24,508 nucleotides of DNA from Anammoximicrobium sp964409865 (GTDB taxonomy: Bacteria > Planctomycetota > Planctomycetia > Pirellulales > Pirellulaceae): the NCBI GenBank assembly GCA_964409865.1, contig CAYPGE010000086.1, positions 1 through 24,508 of the forward strand. Direction: 5' to 3'. Position numbers and translations under genes: made by a program. Shown here in pieces: positions 8,472 through 18,400 of this stretch. How positions within the stretch are numbered: position 1 is the stretch's first letter; each line of letters begins with the position of its first letter. The notes beneath the pieces are model-generated. The model ran no database searches. It was not told the origin of the DNA and saw only the letters and a program-made list of their open reading frames with translations.

Positions 8472-11400
8472 TCATGATTTCTCGGCGTGCTCTTGCCTTA
8501 TGGAATGCGTCACTGCGAAGTCCGCTCCCAGGTCAATCAAAGCTTGCCGAGCTGCGTTCACGTCGTCTGCAGCTCCTGGCCATCCAAAAGATATTCCTAC
8601 CCGTCCTCGCGCCATCAAGGTCTGAGCGTGCTCGAATCGAGCTTTTTGTCGCAGAGCCACTAGCAGGCTTTCTTCCAAGTACTTGCGTGCCCGACGTTGC
8701 GAGCCCCGCAACGCACTGATGAGTCCTGCTTCGCGTAGCGCGTGCGGCAGGTCGTTCTGAAAGGTGCGGGCGATCTTTACGGCACTTCGTGCCACTCGAC
8801 TTGCCCTCGTGAGCGCCGTCCTTCGACCCATGATCGATTCGTGGGGTGTTTTTTCGGCTTGCCGGCGCAACGCGGAAGCGAGCCATGAGCGAATCGGAAG
8901 TACGTACGCGTTTTGTAAGCCTGCCTCTTCCGCCAGTCGCTGCCCTCTCTCAAGAACACTAGCCGCTTCGTCCAGATGGTCTTTCATGAAAAGACAAACG
9001 CCATTGGCAATCATCAACTGGATAGTTACTTGAACGTCTTGCCGAGGACGCGCGATTTCGGCGCGCAGGACGTCCGCTGGAACCTGTCCCCCTGTCGAAT
9101 AGGCCCAGACGTCCAAGCTGTACCCGGAGGCTTTTGAATCGCCCAACTCTAGGCCGGAGAAATGAATCCGCCTCGCCAAGTCCGCGCTTGCCTTGAGATC
9201 ACCGAGCCGATACAAGCTAAACGCCGTATGCACACGGGCAACATTCAGCTCCCAAATGTCGCCCGCTCGCTCCAGCACCTTGATGGCATCCTGGCTCCTT
9301 TCAATGCACTCCTCAAAGCGTGACGCAGCGTAAAGAAGGACACCGTGAAAATTGAGGGCCTGCCCCTGTCCCCACAGGTCCCCCATTGACGTGTAGATCT
9401 TCAACGACTTCAACGCGTAATCCATGCCCCGCCGGAAAAGGCCCATGAGCCCCATGGCCGGTGCGTGGATTGAGTATGCGTGCGCCAATTCGAGCGTAGG
9501 CGAGTATCGTTCGGCCAAGTTCATTCCGCGCAGGTGGCTCCAGAGGCACAAAAAACGACCACACTCGAAGAAGTAGCCGTACGCCAGACGGTTAAGAAGC
9601 CGGATAACGAGGAGCTGCTTCTCCACGTTTTTCAGGGGCTTGCGGGCGACGAATACACTCGGAAACAGAGAGTGGAGGAGCTGCACAAACGCTTCCCATG
9701 CAACTAAGCAATAGATGGCTACGGAACACCGAGGCAGTCGTTCGCCCAGAAGTCGTAGAATGCGTTCAAATACTTCGTTGGCCCTCTGCATATCACCTTG
9801 TTTGAAGGCCAGTTCACCTAGCTTAGCGTCGATCCGCGCGGAAGAGTCGGGGGAGAATTCCAACGCGCGGCCGAAGTGTAATTGGGCTTCGTCGTAGTGC
9901 CCCCGCAGCATTAGTACGTCGCCGAGACCCTCGGCTACTCGGCACCGGACTACGTGATCGTGCCCATCTGCGCCTCGCTCCGCGATCCGGAATTGCTGTT
10001 CGGCCACATCGAGCGAAAACTGTGCGCGGGCGTTCTCGGCCGTTGCCAGCGCGAATGGGAACGCCAAGTCAGGGCGCCCAGCGGCGTCGAAGTGAAACGC
10101 AATATCATACCATTCCGGGAGAATGTCGATCCGGGGGACCGTTTGTGCGGCAGAGGTCGCTACGTCGGTACGCAATACCGCCCTCACGTCGAAGGCATTG
10201 CACGGCGATTGGCGCGCATATTCTTCCGCAATTCGGAAATGATGCCGCCGCCTCGTCGCCACGTCCAACCGTCCGGAAACCGACTCGCGAACTCGATCGT
10301 GGTAGGTCTCGATTTTTGACGACGACGCAAGGCCGACGGTCCGGATCAGATGCCCTGCACGTAAGGGGCCGACCGCCGTTTGACCGACGTCGGCAATGCG
10401 CATGGCTTGATCAAGCGGAAGTGGCTGCCCCCGGAGCGCGACGACCGACAGCAACTGTTGTGATTCGTCGGGAAGTCGCTGTACACGGGACCAGATCATG
10501 TCGGCTAAAGACCAGGCCCCTGCCGCACCCTCGGCAGCGCGGCCTCCGTCCTGCTGAAATTGCTTGACCAATTCCCAGATAAAGAAGGGATTGCCGGCTG
10601 CTTCCTGGGCGATCGTTTCAGCACTGCGTTGTGCATCCGCGCCGTCGCGTTGAAGAAGATTCAACGCCAACCTGACCGCATCGGAGTGTTCGAGAGGTCC
10701 CACTTCGATTTGCAGCGACGCCAGCGGAAATTCCCGTTGACGCTGGATCCTCCAAAACGACTGGAGGAACTGGCTCGTGTCCGCGTCCTCGCTGCGGTAG
10801 GTCCCCAGAAACAGCAACAGCGGTGGATCGGGGGGCTGCAGCAAATTCGACAGCATCGCGGCGCTGTCTTCGTCTCCCCACTGCAAATCGTCGATATAGA
10901 CCACCAGCGGGCAGCGGTCGCCGATGCGAGCCAACAAGTCGCGCAGCCCACCCATGGCTCGTCGATTCAGTTCCTGCTGATCGGTAACATCGAGGTGCCG
11001 TCGCGGCAGGCTGGCCACGGCATCCACTTGCCCGATGACAGGAAACACACGGGCCAGTGCCTGGATATCGCGCGGCATCAACGCCGCGGCTTCCTCCCGC
11101 GAGAGATGTGTCAGATACCCGACGAGCGAATCCACCAAGGTGTCGATCGCTTTGAAGGGCACCGCTTCCATTTCATAGCAACGACCCTTCAGGATCACGG
11201 CGCTTTCGCCAGCGGCCTGTTCGAGGAAGGTCTCGGCCAAGGCGCTTTTTCCCTCCCCGGATCGTCCGGGGAGAAACACGACCTGTGCCTGCCCCCCCAG
11301 CATCCCTTGATAGGCATTGCGGAGGGCCCGAAAATGAGGCTCACGGCCGACGAGTGGAAACCGGTGCGATTGGGGTTCTTTCGCCGTAGCACGTTCATGC

Positions 11401-12458
11401 GGATGTCTACCCAACCGCTGTAGGATCTCGTCCGCATCCGGACGGCCTTCGGGACGTCGGCACATAAGCGCCATGCACAGATCATTAAGATCCTGGGGGA
11501 CGGACGACTGAATCTCCCGTGCTGGAACCGGATCCGTCGTTCGTTTCGTTGTCAGGACGTCAAGCCGCTTTCCCGTGAATGGAAGCCGACCGGTGAGCGC
11601 TTCATACAGCATCACCCCCATCGAATACCAGTCACTGGCCGGTGTCACCGGATCACAGGCCGCTTGTTCGGGCGACATGTAGGCCACCGTCCCCATGACC
11701 TGCTGATGCTCACTTAGGTAGCTCCCCGAAGAGTCCGTTTCCGCAATCAGCCCGAAATCGAGCAAGACCACCCGGCCGTTTCTCGTGACGAGGACGTTCG
11801 AGGGCTTGACATCGCGGTGAATAATCCCGCTGGCATGCAGCGCGTCAACGGCATCGGTAAGCTGCGAGAATCCGTCACGGAGCCGTTCGATCTGTTCCGC
11901 GGGGTTCAGTTCTCGCGTGATCTGCAGTTCCGAGCCGCCCTCGATGCTGGCTCCCTCAGAGGGGACGACCGAGAATTGGGAAGGCCCATGTATGACGTAC
12001 TGCAGCAACTCGACGCCGTCGACAAGTTCCATCGTGAAGAACCACTTCTCACCCTCCGACGTCAACTCGAAGAGTCTGGCAACATGGGGATGGTTCAGTT
12101 CCGCCGCCAAGCGAAACTCGCGTTTGAAACGTGACAGCAAAGTGGGGTCCGTGTTCGGCAGCGTCTTCAAGGCAACCTGCCGCCCGTGAACCGGATCGAA
12201 GGCGCGATAAACGATACCCATGCCGCCGTGCCCCAGTTCCTCGATAATCCTGTATCGACCCAACTGGGAACGCTTTGCTTCATAGGAGCTTGCATCGCCC
12301 GCGTCAAATTGTCCAATTCCCGTGGATCCAAGCTGCTCGTGGCCATTGCCCACCGTCTCAGTGCTCTTCGCACCGCAAATTGGGCACCGCGGGTGGGCGC
12401 CAGAGTCGCCATTCCCCCATCGATGGCCATTCGGGCAAGTGAACGACTTGGTGACCAT
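8472..12458 (-). CDS. Zinc-ribbon Ser/Thr protein kinase-ATPase-TPR protein
   Basis: This 1328-residue cytoplasmic protein kinase has a large STAND-like sensor region. The N-terminus carries a short zinc ribbon with probable ligands Cys8, His12, Cys25 and Cys28. The kinase domain (about 65-345) looks complete: LGHGGMGIVY glycine loop, Lys98 (VALK), HRDVKPSN with Asp216, Asp234 of DFG, and SPEQA. An AAA/ORC-type ATPase follows (about 370-650), with Walker A GRSGEGKS (Lys404) and Walker B VVYIDDLQW. TPR-like repeats fill the rest to the C-terminus. It is a paralogue of the next gene over the kinase, ATPase and TPR parts, with near-identical blocks such as EKQLLVIRL and NLAERY. It stops where the paralogue continues into GAF and histidine kinase. 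The ATG at 12458 follows the PKS stop by 16 bp and has a good ribosome site overlapping that stop, so translation is probably coupled. Its substrate is unknown; the PKS or the sister kinase are candidates by position. Confidence 0.93.
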   Translation of the reverse strand: MVTKSFTCPNGHRWGNGDSGAHPRCPICGAKSTETVGNGHEQLGSTGIGQFDAGDASSYEAKRSQLGRYRIIEELGHGGMGIVYRAFDPVHGRQVALKTLPNTDPTLLSRFKREFRLAAELNHPHVARLFELTSEGEKWFFTMELVDGVELLQYVIHGPSQFSVVPSEGASIEGGSELQITRELNPAEQIERLRDGFSQLTDAVDALHASGIIHRDVKPSNVLVTRNGRVVLLDFGLIAETDSSGSYLSEHQQVMGTVAYMSPEQAACDPVTPASDWYSMGVMLYEALTGRLPFTGKRLDVLTTKRTTDPVPAREIQSSVPQDLNDLCMALMCRRPEGRPDADEILQRLGRHPHERATAKEPQSHRFPLVGREPHFRALRNAYQGMLGGQAQVVFLPGRSGEGKSALAETFLEQAAGESAVILKGRCYEMEAVPFKAIDTLVDSLVGYLTHLSREEAAALMPRDIQALARVFPVIGQVDAVASLPRRHLDVTDQQELNRRAMGGLRDLLARIGDRCPLVVYIDDLQWGDEDSAAMLSNLLQPPDPPLLLFLGTYRSEDADTSQFLQSFWRIQRQREFPLASLQIEVGPLEHSDAVRLALNLLQRDGADAQRSAETIAQEAAGNPFFIWELVKQFQQDGGRAAEGAAGAWSLADMIWSRVQRLPDESQQLLSVVALRGQPLPLDQAMRIADVGQTAVGPLRAGHLIRTVGLASSSKIETYHDRVRESVSGRLDVATRRRHHFRIAEEYARQSPCNAFDVRAVLRTDVATSAAQTVPRIDILPEWYDIAFHFDAAGRPDLAFPFALATAENARAQFSLDVAEQQFRIAERGADGHDHVVRCRVAEGLGDVLMLRGHYDEAQLHFGRALEFSPDSSARIDAKLGELAFKQGDMQRANEVFERILRLLGERLPRCSVAIYCLVAWEAFVQLLHSLFPSVFVARKPLKNVEKQLLVIRLLNRLAYGYFFECGRFLCLWSHLRGMNLAERYSPTLELAHAYSIHAPAMGLMGLFRRGMDYALKSLKIYTSMGDLWGQGQALNFHGVLLYAASRFEECIERSQDAIKVLERAGDIWELNVARVHTAFSLYRLGDLKASADLARRIHFSGLELGDSKASGYSLDVWAYSTGGQVPADVLRAEIARPRQDVQVTIQLMIANGVCLFMKDHLDEAASVLERGQRLAEEAGLQNAYVLPIRSWLASALRRQAEKTPHESIMGRRTALTRASRVARSAVKIARTFQNDLPHALREAGLISALRGSQRRARKYLEESLLVALRQKARFEHAQTLMARGRVGISFGWPGAADDVNAARQALIDLGADFAVTHSIRQEHAEKS

Positions 12459-12468
12459 GCGAGTGGAA

Positions 12469-12476
12469 TCTCCCTT
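12469..12476 (-). promoter_or_regulatory. Ribosome binding site overlapping the PKS stop codon
   Basis: On the minus strand the PKS stop TAA (12477-12475) runs into AAGGGAGA, and 10 nt later comes the ATG of the Ser/Thr kinase gene at 12458. The overlap of stop codon and Shine-Dalgarno sequence supports the kinase start and suggests coupled translation of PKS and kinase. Confidence 0.6.
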
Positions 12477-15400
12477 ACCGTCGTGCCCACGCGATGGCCT
12501 CCAACTGGAGGAGGCGTCTGGGCGACGCTCGTTGGAGCCTGACCGCGATATTGTGCAAAGTGGCGGTGATCAGTTCGCGGTTTCGCTTCAAGAACCAATG
12601 GTCGCCGTCAACCTCGATCACTTCAAAACCGCCTTGAGTATGGCGGGCCCATTCACAGATCTCATCCTGATACGCCATGTCGTCTTGCCGCGCAGCGAAT
12701 GCCGTGATCGGACAACTCAACGGCGCAAGGCGCCGATAGCGATAGTTCTTCAACAACGGGAAATCACGTCGCATGCCGGGCAGAATCGCTTTCAGGAATT
12801 CTGGGTCATCTACATAACGTGACAGAGAGATCAAGTACTCCGGGCTGTTGTCCGCGACCATGGCCTTCAGCATCACTTCACGCTGTTGCCAGAAGTGGAT
12901 CAGATGGGGTGCTACCGTGCCAGTCACCATCAAGTGGGCTGGCTCCCACTGATTGCGCTCGCGCAGTCGACGAACGGCCTCGATGGCCACAATGCCGCCA
13001 TAACTGTGCCCCCAGATTACCACCGGACGATCCAACAACGGAGTCAAGTGCGGCGTCAGTTGCTCAACCAGTTGATCGACGGTCTCCAACACCGGCTCGG
13101 CCAGGCGGTTCTCGCGCCCCGGCGTCTGCACGGCCAGAATGTCGTAATCGGGCGGCGGATTGAGCAGGAAATTGGTGAACAGGGAGGCACCGACACCCAT
13201 GGAATGAAAGCACACCAGCCGGCAGGGCGCGTCGGGCGGGCTGCGGCCCCGGACCAGCCAAGGGTTCAGGATCGACACGCCCTCCAAGTCGGCGACCGTG
13301 AAAGTTGGCGAAGCTTGCGGCGCAGCCTTGGTCAACGCGGCATCGTCGCCGCGGCTGTCCAACTGAACCAGCAATTCGGCCGCCAGGCCCGTGATACTCG
13401 GCCCCTTGAGCAACTTGATCAGCGGAATGTTGATGTCCAGCATGCGCGCGATCCAGGCCCGCAATTCGGTCAGCATCAGGGAATCCAGGCCGAGCGTGTC
13501 GATGGAAATCGAGCAATCGAGTTTCTCCGGGGCGGCGTCCAGGATCCGTGCGAGTTTGCCCGTCAACTCCTGCTGCAACCGTCCCGCCCGCTCGTCGGGC
13601 TTGATTTCGGCCAAATCTGCCCGCAGGCCCGTACCCTTGCGGCGGAAGGCACGTGCCAAGGCCTCGTCGCCCATCAACTCGATGAACCTCGCATCGCGGG
13701 TCAGATGCGGATAGGCGATGCGGAACCAGGGCCAATCCATCCGCGCGGTCATCCGCTGGACGGGCTGCTGAATCAGAGCGGCTTCCAGCTTGGCCAACAC
13801 GTCCGTCAGCGGCATCGCGAGCATGCCCTGATGCTCCAAGAGACCCACGATGCCGTGCGGATCGTTTTCCGATTTGGACATGCCCGCGTATTGTCCCAAG
13901 ATGCCAAAATTGATGGAGGTGGCAGGCAGCCCCAGTTGTCGGCGGTAGTGAGCCAATGCGTCTTGGTAGAAATTGGCGGCGGCGTAATTCAGTTGACCAA
14001 CGAGACCAAGCACGGATGAGATGGAGGACAGCAACAGGAAGAAATCCAGGTTGGCTCCGGCGGCGAGCGTCGCCTCGTGCAGATTCCAGGCGCCCTGCCC
14101 TTTGGGGTTGAAAACCCGTTCGAAGCGTGCCATCTCCATCGCCGGAATCAAAGCATCCTCGAGCACGGCGGCACCGTGGATGACTCCAGCCAACGGAGGC
14201 AGTTCGTTCTGGACCCGTTGCACGAGCAGGCGGACGGCATCCAAGTCGGTGACGTCCATTTTTTCCACTTGGACTTGTGCGCCCCGTTGCACCATCTTTT
14301 CCACTGCGGACTGGTCGGCGCCGGTCTTGGGGCCGCTACGACTGACCAAGACCAGGTGCCTCGCGCCGCGGTCGGCCATCCACCGCGCGATCTCCAGTCC
14401 GAAGCCGCTGGCGCCGCCGGAAATCAAATAGGTGCGGTCGGGCCGGAACGTGGCGTTTCGGGGCGGCAGTGTCCGCACGCGGTCGTGCTCCATGTTCATC
14501 ACGATTTTGCCGTGATAAGCCGCCCGCGTCATGAATTTCAAGGCGTCCGGGAGTTGGGAAATGGGGAATTCGGTGATTTCGTGCGGCGCGAACTCGTCGC
14601 GCTCGAACAGCGCCGCCACCTCCGTCATCACCTGCCGGTGCAACTCGGGTTTTTGCGCGGCGAGCCGGTCCACGTCGACGACGAAATAGGAGATGTTTTC
14701 CCCCAGCCGCTCCAGACCTAACTTGCTGTTGCGGTACACATCGGACTTGCCCAACTCTACGAAACGGCCGAACGGGGCCAGGCACTTCAAGCTTTGGGTG
14801 ATAAAACGCCCCGACAGGGAATTGAGCACAATGTCCACACCTCGCCCGCCCGTGACCGCCATCACCTGGTTGTAAAAGTCAAGCGAGCGGGAATCGAAAA
14901 CGTACTCGACTCCCTGGCTTCGCAGGTAGTCGCGTTTGTCCTTCGTCCCCGCCGTGGCGAGCACCGTGACGCCCGCCCGCCGCGCCAACTGAATGGCCGC
15001 ACCTCCCACGCCACCCGCCGCAGAATGGACCAGCAACGTCTCGCCACGCGCCATGCGCGCCAGGTAGCACAAGCAATACCACGCCGTGATGTAAACGGCA
15101 GGCACGGCGGCGGCCTGCGGCGGCGTCAGCCGGTTTGGGCGGCGTACCACACAGTGGGCGGGCGCGATCACCCGGCCGGCGAATCCGTCGGCCACACGAG
15201 CCATCACCCCGTCGCCAGGCTGGACGTGCCGCACCGCCGGTCCCGCGCGCAACACGCGGCCTGCGACCTCCAAGCCCAGCCGGCGACCCGCCAAACCGCC
15301 GGACACGGCGCGGTCCGTCAGCAACCCCATCGCGTTCATCAAATCCTTGAAATTCAAGCCGGTTGCCTGGACGGCGATTTCCACTTCGTCGTCGCCCGGC

Positions 15401-18400
15401 TCGCAGCAGGGCAGGCGGCGGAAGACGATCTTGTCCAGCATGCCCGGATCGCCCACCTCCGCTCGGTAGGCGCCGCCGCATCCGGCTTCCTCGGTCGAGG
15501 CGGCAAGTTCGGCGGTTTCCCGATCGATGGGAACCCACTGCCGCACGTAACGATCACCGCCGCGAATCGCGATTTCCGATTCGTCCCGATCGCGGCGCGT
15601 GGACAGCAGGTCGCCCACGAGTGCATCGATCTCGACCGCTGAAACCGTGGCACTCAGATCGATGACCGCGCACGGCATGTTGGGGCATTCGTTGTTGATC
15701 ACGCGCATCATGCCGTGCAGAACCGCCTGTCCCAAATCCAGCTGCCGATCGCCGGCCGCACCTGCCGCCGCGCTGGTTACGACGCAGAGCCGCGACACGC
15801 ATTCCCTGTTGTGCAAAGCCTGAGCCAGCTGCAGCAACGACGCAACGTAGGGGCAGTCGGCCAGGTTTTTCCAGCCGGCGCGGGACGCGGTCAATCCGGG
15901 AGCGAACACCAGCAGCGTCCGCCGGTCCAAGGCGACGTCCGCCAACAGTTCGTCGAACGAAGCAGGCGGGCTCACGCCAATCCGTCGCGGAGGAATACCC
16001 TCCTGGGCCAGCCTGGCTGCCAGTTCGTTGACCGAATTCGAGGCATCGGCGATCAGCACGGCGCGGGTATAGTCGAAGATGCGGCCGTGAAGCTCGGGAT
16101 CGCGAGCGGCCAGCACCCAGCGGTACTCGTAACAACCTTCGTACAAAGTGTCTGCCTGACGCAATCCCGCTCCGGCCAGCCGCTTACAGGTCAACCCGCG
16201 GACGTCGGCGACCAGTTCGCCCGTTTCATCATAGACGGAGGTGTCGGAAGTGAGATAGTCGTCGTCGTTTTGGCTGACGCTGACGCGGGACCAGAGGCCT
16301 CGCGTGGGCCGTTGATAGAACCTGACGGCGTCGATGCGATAGGGCAGAAAGACGCGTTGGGGGTCGTCGCTGCGATGGATGTGGGCGAACACGGCGTGCA
16401 GGCAGGCGTCCAACAGCGCCGGGTGGATGTAGTTGCGCCGCGATTCCTGCACCAATTCGTCAGGCAACTCCAGGCGGGCCAGCATTTCGTGTCCGCGGTG
16501 CCAGAGTTGTTGGACGCAGCGGAATTTCTCCCCGTAGTTCAGTCCCGCCGCGCGGATCGTCGCATAAAACGTATCGACGTCCATCGCATCCTCGTCACAG
16601 AACTTGCCTCGCACATCGGCCAGCGAGACGGCCGACTTCTCAAAGCGGTCGTGCAGCGTGTTGATGCGGCCCGAGGAGTGCTTCGACCAGGGAGTCTCCG
16701 CGGCCGCGTCGGCCTGGCGGCTGCAGATCCGGTAGTCGCCTTCCCCGGAAACGATCTCCAGCCGCACGTCGAGCGGGTGGCGGCTGGTCTCCGGGAGAAT
16801 CAAGGGCAAATCGAAATGCAGGTTCTCCAGGAAAAACGCTTCGTGGCGGAACTGCTCGCCGGCCACAGCCCACGCCAGTTCCAAATGTCCGCTCGCCGGG
16901 AAGACGATTTCACCATCCACTTGATGATCGCGGAGGTAGGGGAACTTCTGCACGTCCAGGGCGGATTCCCAGACCGCCAGGGGATCTTCGGTCACCAGTT
17001 GAGTCTGACGTTTCAGGAAGGGATGTTCGAACCGCCCCCGCCGCGTTTCGGCGGCCGCCGGCGCCTCGAACCAGTACCGACTGTGCTGCCAGGGATGTTG
17101 GGGCAACCGGACATAACGACGGCCCGAACCGAACATCTTCTCTGTGTCGGGGTCCAGTCCGCGGGCCGCCAGCTGCGCGAGGCTCTGCAGGAACACCGTC
17201 ACTTCCGGCTCCCGGCGGGTCATGGACGAAGCCATCACGGACTTGTTGTCCAGCTTCTTGAACAGCGCGTTGGCGCCGCCGACCAGAACCGGATGGGGAC
17301 CGATTTCCAAAAACGTGTCGAAGTTGTCTTGCAGCATGGCTTGCAGAGCGCTGGTAAACAAGACCGGTTGCCGCACGTTCTGGAACCAATAGTCGGCGTT
17401 CAGGTGCCGGCCGTTCTCGCAGCGGCCGGTGACGGTGGAGTACAGCGGCGTCGGGGCCTCGACTCCCTGAGAGTGGGCAAGGGCCTGCAGCATGACGCCC
17501 TGGATCGAGTCCATGTGATGGCTATGGTAAGCCACCTGGACGCGCACGGGCCGATTGAAGACGCCCCGCGATTCCAGTGTCTGGGCGATCCGTTCCAGCG
17601 GATGCGAGTCGCCCGACAAGGTCAGCATCTCCGGACCGTTCACCGCAGCGATGGAAACTCGGCCGTCGTAGCCGGCGATCAGCTTGTGGGCCTCCTCCAA
17701 GCCGAGCCCGACCGCCAACATGCTCCCTTGGCCCGAGACCCGGTTCTGGGCCTGGGAACGATGGTAGATTACCTCGACGGCCTGCGGGAGCGTCAAGGCC
17801 CCGGCCGCCCACGCGGCGGCGACTTCGCCGATCGAGTGGCCGACAACTCCCTGGGGCCCAATTCCGTAGTGCTCGTACAGTCTCGCCAGCGAGATTTGGA
17901 TGGCCAGGATCGCCGGCTGGACAACCACCGTGTCGTGGATCCTGGACTCGCTTTCGCCTTTGACCAGTTCCGCCAACAGGGACCAGCCGGCGAGTTTCCG
18001 AAAGAGTCCATCGACTTCTTCCATCGACTGGCGAAAGACGGCCTCACGCTGCATCCACTGCTGGCCCATGCGGGCCCACTGGCCACCCTGGCCGGAGAAC
18101 GCGAACCCCAACTTCGGGGCCTTCTTGCGGACGATCGTTGTGCAGAGGGTGGCGGGGTCGACTTCGCCGCCGGCAAACTTGCGAAGTTTGGCCTCCACGT
18201 CCTGCGGAATCTCGCCGACCACCGCCATCAGATGCGCGTAATGGCTGCGCCGGGTAAAGGCCGAAAAGGCCACGTCCTCCAGTCGCTCTTGGGTATCCCT
18301 CAAGAAGTCCGCATGCCGCGACGCCAGCGTGCGCAACGTCTCGCGTTGCGGCGAACGGAGCACGTACAGCACCTCGCCTGCGGCCGGTTGCCCCTTCGCC

